From Actinomycetota bacterium (GTDB lineage Bacteria > Actinomycetota > Thermoleophilia > Gaiellales > Gaiellaceae), in NCBI GenBank assembly GCA_013821525.1, contig JACDGR010000004.1, positions 1 to 35,904 on the forward strand: a stretch of 35,904 nt of DNA, given 5' to 3'. Position numbers and translations under genes: made by a program. Shown here one piece after another: positions 29,691 to 35,904 of the stretch (its first letter is position 1; each line of letters starts with the position of its first letter). A model generated the notes under the pieces. The model was not told the origin of the DNA and made no database searches. It saw only the letters and a list, made by a program, of their open reading frames with translations.

Positions 29691-29732
29691 GTCACCCCCT
29701 GTTGATACAAATCATGGTGTTAGCTGGGGTGA
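29691..29732 (-). promoter_or_regulatory. Inverted repeat covering a ribosome binding site, with a 7-codon upstream frame
   Basis: GTCACCCC (29691-29698) and GGGGTGAC (29725-29732) are perfect 8-base arms. In the minus-strand RNA the 3' arm contains the AGGGGG ribosome binding site of the gene at 29689. A 7-codon frame (ATG at 29713-29715, TGA at 29692-29694) runs into that arm and stops two bases before the gene start. This suggests translational control; not proven. Confidence 0.4.
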
Positions 29733-29738
29733 CGCGAG

Positions 29739-29770
29739 CGGTCCGCTGAGTGGCATCAGCGGGCCGTTTT
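29739..29770 (+). terminator. Rho-independent terminator-like hairpin
   Basis: CGGTCCGCTGA and TCAGCGGGCCG form an 11-bp stem (one G-U pair) with a 6-base loop, followed by TTTTCT on the plus strand. Good intrinsic terminator for rightward transcription, though no rightward gene ends here. On the minus strand the hairpin follows the stop of the CxxC gene but has no T tract. Confidence 0.65.
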
Positions 29771-29929
29771 CTATTTCTGCTTACCTCGTGTCTTTGGGAC
29801 AGACGGCTTCCCGAACAGCCGATCAAAGCAATCGCAGCACAGTCCCTCATGGCCGTAGCCCTCGGGCCAATGTGTTGCGACGACGTCCTCGGGCACTTCG
29901 GCTTTGCAGGTCTTGCAGTGCTCCTTCAC
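29771..29929 (-). CDS. Small zinc-ribbon-like protein
   Basis: 52 aa, GTG at 29927-29929 with GGAGGG three bases upstream and a GTGA overlap with the preceding small gene. H-C-K-T-C-K (C-x2-C) near the start and L-C-C-D-C-F (C-x2-C) 20 residues later form a probable zinc-binding ribbon; the C-terminus is basic (K-T-R-G-K-Q-K). Possible nucleic-acid binding role. A terminator-like hairpin follows the stop. Confidence 0.6.
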   Translation of the reverse strand: MKEHCKTCKAEVPEDVVATHWPEGYGHEGLCCDCFDRLFGKPSVPKTRGKQK

Positions 29930-30090
29930 TTGCCCTCCAATTCCGCCAGCATCGCCCTGGCTCGCCACAGTGCCCGCTGCGACTCCGGGGAACATGTGCT
30001 GGGTGTCGCTGACACAGTGCTTGAGAACGTCGCGCAAAACGCCACAAATGAACCGAACCTTTGTCCGATTACGCTTTGCCTAGCGGTCAT
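29926..30090 (-). CDS. 54-residue protein, unknown
   Basis: ATG at 30088-30090 with GGAAGG six bases upstream; the TGA stop forms GTGA with the zinc-ribbon gene. The end is a charged helix (R-A-L-W-R-A-R-A-M-L-A-E-L-E-G-K) after a Ser/Thr-rich part. No family. Supported by ribosome binding site and coupling only. Confidence 0.45.
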   Translation of the reverse strand: MTARQSVIGQRFGSFVAFCATFSSTVSATPSTCSPESQRALWRARAMLAELEGK

Positions 30091-30169
30091 GGTTGAACCT
30101 TCCTGCTGCCGCCTCGAGCTCGGCGAGATGGTCCATGGGCGCGGGTCGTTTCTTGAGGGCGGTTACCAT
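30080..30169 (-). CDS. Possible 29-residue leader gene
   Basis: ATG at 30167-30169 with AAAGG eight bases upstream, TAG at 30080-30082 overlapping the next gene start. Basic start and acidic helical end. It would be the first leftward gene after the divergent toxin-antitoxin promoter. Weakly supported. Confidence 0.25.
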   Translation of the reverse strand: MVTALKKRPAPMDHLAELEAAAGRFNHDR

Positions 30170-30198
30170 TTGGCGCTGCCTTTCGAGCGTGCGAACAT

Positions 30199-30249
30199 GA
30201 CGAAACGTCTAATTTGCGCATTGACGAAATGTCTAACGCGGGTTACTCT
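30199..30249 (+). promoter_or_regulatory. Promoter with two operator-like repeats before the toxin-antitoxin pair
   Basis: TTGACG (30221-30226), a 17-base spacer and TACTCT (30244-30249) form a good sigma-70 promoter. GACGAAACGTCTAA (30199-30212) and GACGAAATGTCTAA (30223-30236) are near-identical repeats, each with an internal GAC...GTC dyad; the second overlaps the -35 box, as expected for autorepression by the XRE antitoxin. The predicted transcription start falls on the toxin GTG at 30256, so the mRNA may be leaderless. Confidence 0.7.
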
Positions 30250-30255
30250 TGTTTT

Positions 30256-30504
30256 GTGCTCGACCAGATCAAGCGGATGGCAGCACGGGGCGACGTGGTC
30301 GTGAGCGTGCACGCCATCGAGCGGATGCGCGATCGCAAGGTGAAGGGTCGCGACCTTTTCAGCGCGATCGCTTCGGCCACGAATGCCGCCTATCAGGCCG
30401 AGCGCGATAACTGGAAGGTTACCGGCGGCATCGATGCAGACGGCGACGACCTGACCTTGATCGTCGCAATCAAAGCCAACCTGATCATCGTCACCATTTT
30501 CTAG
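30256..30504 (+). CDS. DUF4258-type toxin candidate
   Basis: 82 aa from the GTG at 30256-30258; an in-frame upstream start at 30214 would lie before the predicted transcription start. V-V-S-V-H-A-I-E-R-M-R-D-R-K-V followed by D-L-F-S-A-I-A and a late D-G-D-D-L-T-L-I-V-A-I, I-I-V-T-I-F fit the DUF4258 fold, related to RelE/MqsR-type ribonucleases. Here the conserved S-H-A-x-E-R-M-x-x-R block holds the likely catalytic residues. The XRE antitoxin follows after nine bases. The order toxin-antitoxin is the reverse of most type II modules, as in higBA and mqsRA. Confidence 0.72.
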   Translation: MLDQIKRMAARGDVVVSVHAIERMRDRKVKGRDLFSAIASATNAAYQAERDNWKVTGGIDADGDDLTLIVAIKANLIIVTIF

Positions 30505-30513
30505 GAGGGAACC

Positions 30514-30834
30514 GTGCCAAAACAAATCGACGGCGAGACCGTATACACGCTTGATGAGGCCGACCAGATACTCCGCCAGGATGCTACGGAGTGTGTCGAG
30601 CGCGGCATCCGCACGGGCGGCGAGTTCAAGCTCGTGCGCAAGTTTGCCGAGCTGAGCCAGGGCGAGCTCGCCGGACTTCTCGGCGTCACGCTCGAGTCCG
30701 TGTCGCGGTGGGAGACCGGCAAGCACGAGATCCCGCGGGCGGTGGCCTACGCCCTGGGCGAGTTGCTCAGGCACCCCAAAGCGGTGAGGCGGCAGCTGGA
30801 GGCGGCAGGGCAGCCCCTGGCTGCGAAGCGATAG
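30514..30834 (+). CDS. XRE-family antitoxin
   Basis: 106 aa, GTG at 30514 with GGAGGG four bases upstream. Residues about 40-75 contain the helix-turn-helix L-S-Q-G-E-L-A-G-L-L-G-V-T-L-E-S-V-S-R-W-E-T-G, typical of HigA/MqsA-type antitoxins; the N-terminal 35 residues (Y-T-L-D-E-A-D-Q-I-L) lack the MqsA zinc cysteines and probably bind the toxin. It should neutralise the DUF4258 protein and repress the promoter. It converges with rusA, two bases apart. Confidence 0.82.
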   Translation: MPKQIDGETVYTLDEADQILRQDATECVERGIRTGGEFKLVRKFAELSQGELAGLLGVTLESVSRWETGKHEIPRAVAYALGELLRHPKAVRRQLEAAGQPLAAKR

Positions 30835-30836
30835 CG

Positions 30837-31310
30837 TCACGGCTCCCGCCACTCGTCGACGCTGATCGTCGCGCCTTCACGCCCCGGTTCGGCGTACTCC
30901 TTGCGCACGACGAGCTCGACGATTCGCGAGTCGTCATCGAAGATCGATCCGGTGAGCACGTCGATCGCGTGCCTGGCCAGCTTGTCGACGTCCGGAACCG
31001 TGGCCGGTGCCAGCGGTGCGCCCGGTTTTAATCGCCCAGCGTTCTTGCCACTACCCCAATGGCCGCCCGGTCGCGCCAGCCGGAAAACAATGTGAACGCT
31101 CAGCGCTGTCCGGACAAACGCAGGACCTTGCGCCAAACCCCATTGGCTTGCGTTCTCCGCGATCTTTTCGCGAATCGCAGCCGAGAACCCACGCTGCTTC
31201 TCCGCGTTTACCTTGGAGCCGCCAGGGACGAATCGAGCCCTTCCGCCGATCAGCATCGCGCGGTTGCTGCCCTTGGGCGCCGGGGTGCCGAGCACGTCGA
31301 ACCGGATCAC
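30837..31310 (-). CDS. rusA: RusA-like Holliday junction resolvase
   Basis: 157 aa, GTG at 31308-31310 with GGGGCTGAG upstream (a TTG at 31340 is possible). V-P-D-V-D-K-L-A-R-H-A-I-D-V-L-T-G-S-I-F-D-D-D (D107, D109, K110, D117, D125-D127) followed by R-K-E-Y-A is the RusA catalytic pattern; the start F-D-V-L-G-T-P-A-P-K-G-S is the conserved first strand. It resolves branched recombination intermediates before packaging. The gene belongs to the replication block. Confidence 0.9.
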   Translation of the reverse strand: MIRFDVLGTPAPKGSNRAMLIGGRARFVPGGSKVNAEKQRGFSAAIREKIAENASQWGLAQGPAFVRTALSVHIVFRLARPGGHWGSGKNAGRLKPGAPLAPATVPDVDKLARHAIDVLTGSIFDDDSRIVELVVRKEYAEPGREGATISVDEWREP

Positions 31311-31350
31311 CTCAGCCCCGCTTGCTCTGAAGGGCTGCAAGCAGTCGATT

Positions 31351-31845
31351 TCATAGAATCTCGCTTGACCGGCGTGTCTTGCCGGTGGTCTTGCGGCTTT
31401 GCTCGATCGCGTCGAGTAGGCCGCTGATATCGGGGTGGCCGATGCGCTCGATCTTCGCGATCAGGGTCTTCTCGCCCCGGGGGTTTCCGGCGCTCTTGAG
31501 CTCGACGATCGCCTCGCGCATGGCCTCGACAGCCTTGCGGTTCCGATCGCCCTGCATGCCCTTGCCGAGCTTGGTGCACGCGTCGCAGAACGCGATCCGC
31601 GTCCTGTCGAGCCCAGCCTCGTCGTCACTGGCGAGTTTGCGGTCCCACATCGCCAGCGCGTCCTCAGCCTCTTGCGGCCAATCAGCTAACGTCCCGCAGC
31701 GAGATCGACACGGCACCGTGTCGACGATTCGGGCAGGTTGAAACGGTCCTGGATCGCCGGTGCGCGACGGATCGCGAAGCGTGCGCCAACGAAGCAACTC
31801 GTCCTCGACGACTTCGGGATCCCGTTCTCGCTCGTCGTCGCTCAT
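31351..31845 (-). CDS. Cys-containing protein of the replication block, unknown
   Basis: 164 aa, ATG at 31843-31845 in an ATGA overlap with the replication gene. Two Cys pairs, V-P-C-R-S-R-C-G and A-F-C-D-A-C-T, are about 50 residues apart and might bind zinc; the C-terminal half is charged helix with K-T-L-I-A-K-I-E-R-I. No family recognised. Coupling to the replication protein suggests a partner or a DNA-binding accessory. Confidence 0.6.
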   Translation of the reverse strand: MSDDERERDPEVVEDELLRWRTLRDPSRTGDPGPFQPARIVDTVPCRSRCGTLADWPQEAEDALAMWDRKLASDDEAGLDRTRIAFCDACTKLGKGMQGDRNRKAVEAMREAIVELKSAGNPRGEKTLIAKIERIGHPDISGLLDAIEQSRKTTGKTRRSSEIL

Positions 31846-32684
31846 GCTGCACCCCCAACGGCTTGCGCATGTTCGAGCTCGCCGATCCCGTCGAGCGTTC
31901 GCGACCACGAGCGTGCTGCGTCGAGGTACTTCGAGATTCCCTTCGGGCTAAACAGCGTCTCGGGGCGCAGGTATTTTTTCATGTCCGGCTTGTCGCGCCA
32001 GCCCAGTTCGAGCGCGCAGTACGCGACGACCTTGCGCAGATCGAGTTCGGTGATCCCGTCGCTGAGCCGATCGGCGATCAGCTTCGAATGCTGCGGAGTT
32101 CCAGAGAAGCTCGTGCCGCTGTGGCCGCCGAGCTTCTCGAGAACCACGGCAACGGTTCGCTGGTGGGTCTCCCCCGAATCCGAACTAACCGAAAAAAACG
32201 AATCGCAAGAAAGCCCCCCTTGGGGGGTTAGGGGGTTCTTAGTTTTATTAGGATTAGCCGGAATCGGATCCGGAGCAGAAGGATTAACCGGATCCGGAGG
32301 GTTCCCGCCAGCTTCTGGTTGCTTCGTGTTTTGCTTCGTACCTTTCCGCCGTGAAATCCCGCTCTTGATTCCACCTTCCCTTCCTGCCTCAGCCTTGTCT
32401 TTGATGTACTTCACGCGCTCACGCGCGCCCGATACGCGCAGCTTCCCGCTGCGATCACGGCGCGCGAGCTCACATTCGATCATCGCTTCCGCGAATCCCT
32501 GGTGGTCCGCAGCGCTGTCGATCATGCGCGCCGAGACCAGGTGGGTGGCCTGGTCGTAGCAAATCGGCCAGACGTCCTGGACGAGACAGCCGACGACTTC
32601 GCGGCGCTTCCAGTTGAGGACCTTGGCAAGCTCGGTGATCCGCGGATCGCGAGCCACGGAGTCGTCGATGGACATGCGGGCCAC
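31842..32684 (-). CDS. Phage replication initiation protein candidate
   Basis: 280 aa, GTG at 32682-32684 (ATG alternative at 32673-32675). The first 90 residues are a winged-helix style domain (L-A-K-V-L-N-W-K-R-R-E-V-V-G-C-L, then A-T-H-L-V-S-A). The middle is a disordered Pro/Asn-rich linker containing N-P-L-T-P-Q-G-G. The C-terminal block Y-C-A-L-E-L-G-W-R-D-K-P-D-M-K-K-Y-L-R-P-E-T-L-F matches the conserved phage replication C-terminal domain. Such proteins bind the origin and load the helicase. As in lambda O, the origin may lie in its own coding sequence: the linker DNA carries repeats and palindromes. Confidence 0.75.
   Translation of the reverse strand: MARMSIDDSVARDPRITELAKVLNWKRREVVGCLVQDVWPICYDQATHLVSARMIDSAADHQGFAEAMIECELARRDRSGKLRVSGARERVKYIKDKAEAGREGGIKSGISRRKGTKQNTKQPEAGGNPPDPVNPSAPDPIPANPNKTKNPLTPQGGLSCDSFFSVSSDSGETHQRTVAVVLEKLGGHSGTSFSGTPQHSKLIADRLSDGITELDLRKVVAYCALELGWRDKPDMKKYLRPETLFSPKGISKYLDAARSWSRTLDGIGELEHAQAVGGAA
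32170..32300. other. Putative replication origin within the replication gene
   Basis: Within 130 bases: GGATTAGCCGGA (32251) and GGATTAACCGGA (32281) as near repeats, an inverted relative CCGAATCCGAACTAACCG (32173-32190), palindromes CGGATCCG (32265-32272) and CCGGATCCGG (32288-32297), a perfect C6-TT-G6 hairpin (32214-32227) followed by another G run, and A/T-rich stretches on both sides (32190-32212, 32236-32254). Repeats plus AT-rich DNA inside a replication protein linker are the lambda-type layout. Confidence 0.5.
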
Positions 32685-32687
32685 GTG

Positions 32688-33407
32688 CTAGCGCCCTCGG
32701 CTCATCTTGCGACCGCCGTTGCCGCGGTCCACGTCTGGGATCTCGACCTCGGTGAACAAGAACGACTTTTGTGGCGCCGGCTCGCCTTTCCAGGCAGGAG
32801 CGATCATCGACATCGGCACCTGAACCTCGGGCTGTGGGGCGATCGGGTCGGTGATTGGCGCGCGCGGCGGGGCGATCGCGTTGCCGGATCGTCTGAAGTT
32901 GTCGGCTAGCTGATCGAGGTCCTCGTACGGCATCCACAGCGGGATTTGCTCGAAGAACCAGTTGACCATCCCGCCCTTCGACCCGGGGTATTGCTGCTGG
33001 GTGCACCGGTGTGACTCGATCATTCGAAGGTGCGCGAGCGTTGCGCATCGAACCTCACGTTCGAGTTGGTGGCAAAACACGATAACGACCGACGAGCCGC
33101 CGTCGCGCTCGTGCTTGAGGTACGCGTTATAGGAATCGACATCGATCCCTGTGAGCCGGCCCTTGCCGAATCTGTGCGGGAACGTGGCCGACTTCCATTT
33201 CACTTCGAAGAACGACAGCGATCCGTTCTTCATCGCGGATATATCCGCGCCCGCGTAGGAGTCGGCTCCCTGGTCGCCTCGAGCGAGCGGAGCCCCGCGC
33301 TGCTGGTAGTTCAGCGACTCGCCGAAGGTTCGGTACCCGCACGCTCGCAGGTACGCGCCGACCGCGTACTCGAATGCTTCGGCCTCGGCGTGTCGCTTAA
33401 ACGCCAT
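32688..33407 (-). CDS. PD-(D/E)XK nuclease
   Basis: 239 aa, ATG at 33405-33407. G-A-D-I-S-A (D55) followed after a strand by S-F-F-E-V-K-W-K (E68, K70) is the PD-(D/E)XK motif, preceded by a helix A-E-A-F-E-Y-A-V-G-A-Y-L with a possible conserved Glu. The middle has a late strand (S-V-V-I-V-F) as in Holliday resolvase-like or restriction-like folds. C-terminal third is Pro-rich, low complexity. It may act in recombination, repair or host DNA degradation; the replication neighbours favour the first two. Confidence 0.75.
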   Translation of the reverse strand: MAFKRHAEAEAFEYAVGAYLRACGYRTFGESLNYQQRGAPLARGDQGADSYAGADISAMKNGSLSFFEVKWKSATFPHRFGKGRLTGIDVDSYNAYLKHERDGGSSVVIVFCHQLEREVRCATLAHLRMIESHRCTQQQYPGSKGGMVNWFFEQIPLWMPYEDLDQLADNFRRSGNAIAPPRAPITDPIAPQPEVQVPMSMIAPAWKGEPAPQKSFLFTEVEIPDVDRGNGGRKMSRGR

Positions 33408-34791
33408 CGGCCGCCTCCTCGACGTCCGTGTCTTCGTCGGGGCCCCAGAGCTCGCGCGATTTCGTGCCGACGTATGCGCCAGGTAGCGAGCCCCAGTCGA
33501 TCTGATCTTTAGTGCGCGCAACCATGGCGTAGATCGTCCAGGACGCTGGGCCGTCGCCCGTCATACGCACGCCCATGCCGCGAATCACGCACGGGATTGG
33601 AGCGAAGGAGGTGCGCCCCACGCGATCGAACGCGTCTCGCCAAACGCCAGCGAGGTCCGAGTCGGTGAGCGCTACGATCCAGCCGCTGCACCGCGGCGAC
33701 CAGTGATCGACGAACTGGTTTACGTCGTCGGCCGTCCACTCGGCGTACGTGGGAGCGAGCCCAGCCGCGCTCGACCAGTCGCTTCGCGTCTGCTCGGACG
33801 AATGAGTGCGACTACCGTACGGCGGGTCGCAGATGACCGCATCAACCACGTTGACGTCCGCGAGTGCCACCCGGTAGTCGCCGGTTCGGATATCCGGGTC
33901 GTCAGCCGTCGTCGCCACCTCTGCCACGAGCTCGGCGCCGATCGCTAGGCGGTCTTCTGCTCGAGCCGCCCTGAGTGTGGAGCCGTATCCGGCAACCGGG
34001 TCGCAAACGGTGTGGCCGTGTCTCGAGTAGTGACGCACGAGCGCCTGCATGAGCCATGCAGGCTTGCCGCGTCCGCTGGTCTGCGACACGCCGCTGCCGT
34101 CGTGGAGCTCGATCAGAACGCTCTTGAGCGCCGCTTTGGGCTTCTCGCCTTCCGCGACCAGGGCCTCGACGCGCTTGGACACCTCGGCCAGGTCGTCGCG
34201 ATCAGCGAGCGAGCTGAGCTTGCTAGCGGTAATCTCGCCAGCCTCGAGGTATTCCATGAGCGCCGGGTGATCTTTGAGCGCGTCCTCGGCCTTTTTGGCG
34301 TGCTGGACGCTGCGGTCGCTCACGCCGAGCGCGGCGGCCGCCTCTAGCTGGGTTAAATTACGAAAATTTTCGGAATTACCCGGCCTGCCCACAGGCATCT
34401 GTGCCAGCCGGCTCGCGATCAGCGCTCGCTGCGTCTCGGTCAGGTGCCGGCGATGGATGTTCTCGGCAATCACGAATCCCTGCGGATCGCCGCCGTCCTC
34501 GGGTCGTGATCCGAAAGCGCGGAGTAGCGGCTGGACGCCGAGCTGCTCGCAGGCGAGGTACCGATTGCGGCCGTCCAGTACCAGGCCGTCCAACATGACA
34601 ATCGGCTCGTGTTGGCCTTCCGCTCGAATGCTTTCGACGAGCCGTTCGAGTGCCCCGTCTCGCATGGCCGGAAAGATCCTGGACAACAGGTGGAACGGAT
34701 CGTCCTGTTTCCGGATCGGCGACACCGTTGCGAGCAAAGGCTTCGCGCCGAGCGCGCGGTCTGTGGCTGTGCTGACTGCCTTGCGTCCCAT
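33397..34791 (-). CDS. ParB-domain / DNA methyltransferase fusion
   Basis: 464 aa, ATG at 34789-34791. The N-terminal 130 residues are a ParB/Srx-like domain (L-E-R-L-V-E-S-I-R-A-E-G-Q-H-E-P-I-V, L-D-G-R-N-R-Y-L-A-C, A-E-N-I-H-R-R-H-L-T). A helix-turn-helix follows (L-T-Q-L-E-A-A-A-A-L-G-V-S-D-R-S-V). The C-terminal half is a SAM-dependent methyltransferase: motif I region V-C-D-P-V-A-G-Y-G-S-T (262-272) and catalytic D-P-P-Y (322-325). DPPY fits adenine-N6 or cytosine-N4 methylation. It may protect phage DNA or mark replication; ParB domain nucleotide use is unproven here. Confidence 0.87.
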   Translation of the reverse strand: MGRKAVSTATDRALGAKPLLATVSPIRKQDDPFHLLSRIFPAMRDGALERLVESIRAEGQHEPIVMLDGLVLDGRNRYLACEQLGVQPLLRAFGSRPEDGGDPQGFVIAENIHRRHLTETQRALIASRLAQMPVGRPGNSENFRNLTQLEAAAALGVSDRSVQHAKKAEDALKDHPALMEYLEAGEITASKLSSLADRDDLAEVSKRVEALVAEGEKPKAALKSVLIELHDGSGVSQTSGRGKPAWLMQALVRHYSRHGHTVCDPVAGYGSTLRAARAEDRLAIGAELVAEVATTADDPDIRTGDYRVALADVNVVDAVICDPPYGSRTHSSEQTRSDWSSAAGLAPTYAEWTADDVNQFVDHWSPRCSGWIVALTDSDLAGVWRDAFDRVGRTSFAPIPCVIRGMGVRMTGDGPASWTIYAMVARTKDQIDWGSLPGAYVGTKSRELWGPDEDTDVEEAADGV

Positions 34792-35160
34792 TTATCCGCC
34801 CGCTTCCGTCTTGGTGAGTTGTGGATTTCTTGTGGTCTCCGGATACCGCCGCAGTCGCGCGCGCTCCGGTTTGTCTAGTTCGTGGATCGGTGAAACGCCG
34901 CGAACGTCGACGAAGGCACCCGGGTGCACCGCGTACACGTCCACCGCCGTCATGAATTCGTCGTCGCCCCAGAACAACGAGCACTCGAGCTTGTCGCCGA
35001 CGACGGGGTGCAGCTCGAGCTGCGCCGCGTGATCGAGTTGAAACCGTGCCCGCTCGTCGGCGAACCGCACGAGCCGGACGTCGTGAGAACGCAACAACGC
35101 CCCGTGCCGTTGCAACGCATGCGAGACGAAGATCCCAGCGCCGATGGTTTTCGCCTTCAC
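34792..35160 (-). CDS. Protein of unknown function
   Basis: 122 aa, GTG at 35158-35160 in a GTGA overlap with the upstream gene; its TAA abuts the next ATG. Mixed alpha/beta with hydrophobic strands (D-V-R-L-V-R-F, F-M-T-A-V-D-V-Y-A-V-H-P-G-A-F-V-D-V) and a basic C-terminus (R-A-R-L-R-R-Y). No motif recognised. Part of the early operon. Confidence 0.6.
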   Translation of the reverse strand: MKAKTIGAGIFVSHALQRHGALLRSHDVRLVRFADERARFQLDHAAQLELHPVVGDKLECSLFWGDDEFMTAVDVYAVHPGAFVDVRGVSPIHELDKPERARLRRYPETTRNPQLTKTEAGG

Positions 35161-35498
35161 GCGTCACCATCCGGCATCGTGAAGCTCGCCAACTCGCGCA
35201 GCCCCGGCTCGATCAGCCCATGGATCTCGTCGTGCGCGTCACACCGCAGCCGCTCAAGCCGGGCATCGTTGGCCGCGACCTCTTGCCAGGCGCGATACCA
35301 GAACCAATCGGTGAGCTCGTCGCAGCCCTCGCTGCGCGGGTCACGGCGATCGGCTGCGATATCGAGGGAGCCGTACTGGCCTTCGCCGATACGAACGCGC
35401 TCCACGATGCGCTTGAGGACGCGGATGCCGTCGCCGCCGATCGCGCCGAGTTGCGAGGCGATCCATCGGCGGTCGGCGTCGAGGGCGGTGTCGGTCAC
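35157..35498 (-). CDS. Small early protein, MazG-like pattern possible
   Basis: 113 aa, GTG at 35496-35498, GTGA overlaps both sides. R-I-V-E-R-V-R-I-G-E-G-Q-Y-G-S-L-D followed by D-E-L-T-D-W-F-W-Y-R-A resembles short phage proteins with an E-E-L-x-D-A-x-x-Y helix (MazG-like), but the E-x-x-E metal pair is not clear. Function left open. Confidence 0.5.
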   Translation of the reverse strand: MTDTALDADRRWIASQLGAIGGDGIRVLKRIVERVRIGEGQYGSLDIAADRRDPRSEGCDELTDWFWYRAWQEVAANDARLERLRCDAHDEIHGLIEPGLRELASFTMPDGDA

Positions 35499-35899
35499 AG
35501 CTTGGCTCCCAACGTCTCAGCAAGCAGCTGCGTGCCGAGCGGCATGCTCAGCACCAGTCGCTCGAGCCGATCGGCGCGCTCCTTGTCGGTTAGCGAGACG
35601 CGCGGGAATACATCCAGGTCGAACGTCTCGACGAGCGCCGAGCCGAGCTTCGCGGCGAGCCCCGCGTTGTAGCTGCGCAGCCGAGCGCCGATCGCGATCG
35701 CGTGGTCGACACAAACGCGGCGGCCGTTGCGATCAAGCGAGCGTCGAAGGTCTCCGCGGTCGGTACCGCATACCCCGGCCGCAACCTCGATGCCACCGAT
35801 GCTCGCGATGGCGTCGTCCAGGAACCGGTAGACCCGACGCACGGCGGAGTCGACCGCCGATTTCTCGGCATTGTCCTTAGATTCCGCGAGCATCACCAT
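35495..35899 (-). CDS. Possible early regulator (helix-turn-helix-like)
   Basis: 134 aa, ATG at 35897-35899, five bases from the window edge, so the true start and ribosome binding site cannot be judged. I-A-S-I-G-G-I-E-V-A-A-G-V-C-G-T-D-R-G-D-L-R-R-S-L-D-R-N looks like a helix-turn-helix of CII-like phage regulators, followed by V-D-H-A-I-A-I-G-A-R-L. The C-terminal 50 residues are helical. It heads the leftward early operon inside this window. Confidence 0.5.
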   Translation of the reverse strand: MVMLAESKDNAEKSAVDSAVRRVYRFLDDAIASIGGIEVAAGVCGTDRGDLRRSLDRNGRRVCVDHAIAIGARLRSYNAGLAAKLGSALVETFDLDVFPRVSLTDKERADRLERLVLSMPLGTQLLAETLGAKL

Positions 35900-35904
35900 G
35901 CGAG

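Noticed and set aside
30163-30852. 229-codon leftward open frame
   Set aside because: Antisense to both genes of the DUF4258/XRE pair, which have clear motifs, promoter and ribosome binding site.
32213-32235. C6/G6 hairpin as a transcription terminator
   Set aside because: It lies within the replication gene frame and the minus-strand sequence after it is not a clean T tract; the origin explanation fits better.
1-35904. CRISPR arrays, tRNA genes, insertion sequences, integrase
   Set aside because: No regularly spaced repeats, no cloverleaf noticed by eye, no transposase or recombinase motifs. A tRNA scan was not possible here.

Overview
The window is a nearly complete structural half of a tailed, contractile-tail (myovirus-type) bacteriophage or prophage, followed upstream by part of its replication and early region. 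It is GC-rich by eye. Nearly everything is transcribed leftwards (minus strand) in tightly packed operons, mostly with ATGA, GTGA, TGATG or TAGTG stop/start overlaps. The head and tail families seen (DUF1073-type portal, DUF2213 protease/scaffold, DUF2184 capsid, DUF4054 connector, DUF3383 sheath, DUF3277 tube, Dit-like and gp25-like baseplate proteins) are typical of myoviruses of Proteobacteria and related Gram-negative bacteria. A host genus cannot be named. No integrase, repressor, tRNA or CRISPR array is visible, so lysogeny is not proven, although two toxin-antitoxin-like pairs hint at a temperate or plasmid-like life.

Layout, read right to left in transcription order. 35899-30837 is early and replication: a possible regulator, two unknown genes, a ParB-methyltransferase fusion, a PD-(D/E)XK nuclease, a replication protein whose central codons hold an origin-like repeat cluster, a Cys-containing protein and a RusA resolvase. 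30834-30199 is a rightward DUF4258/XRE toxin-antitoxin pair with a promoter that looks leaderless. 30169-28835 is a string of small genes. 28838-24696 is packaging and portal, interrupted by a rightward proline-rich gene preceded by a perfect palindrome. 24699-18998 is the head. 18998-9736 is head completion, sheath, tube, tail chaperones, tape measure and baseplate. 9696-4072 is the baseplate periphery and fibres. 4023-837 is lysis, with an intact EAL-type cyclic-di-GMP phosphodiesterase in the middle of it. 652-20 is a HicBA-like pair.

The outstanding feature is in the minor head (MuF/SPP1 gp7-like) gene at 22882-24699. The protein is interrupted in its conserved C-terminal Cys motif by an intein of 318 codons (22936-23889). 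The intein contains no recognisable in-frame endonuclease. Instead, a complete 288-codon homing-endonuclease-like gene (tandem helix-turn-helix segments followed by a Vsr/DUF559-like PD-(D/E)XK nuclease) lies inside the intein on the opposite strand (22996-23862), with its own ribosome binding site. The two reading frames are codon-in-register, so about 90 % of the intein is coding on both strands. This arrangement is the best candidate for a previously undescribed system in the window.

Secondary points: a 13-bp motif (GGCTCCGRRATTA on the plus strand) occurs four times at a fixed 29 or 32 nt upstream of leftward start codons. There is also a likely gpG/gpGT-type -1 overlap in the tail chaperone region, a nested scaffold start, and SFD-repeat tracts in two tail genes.
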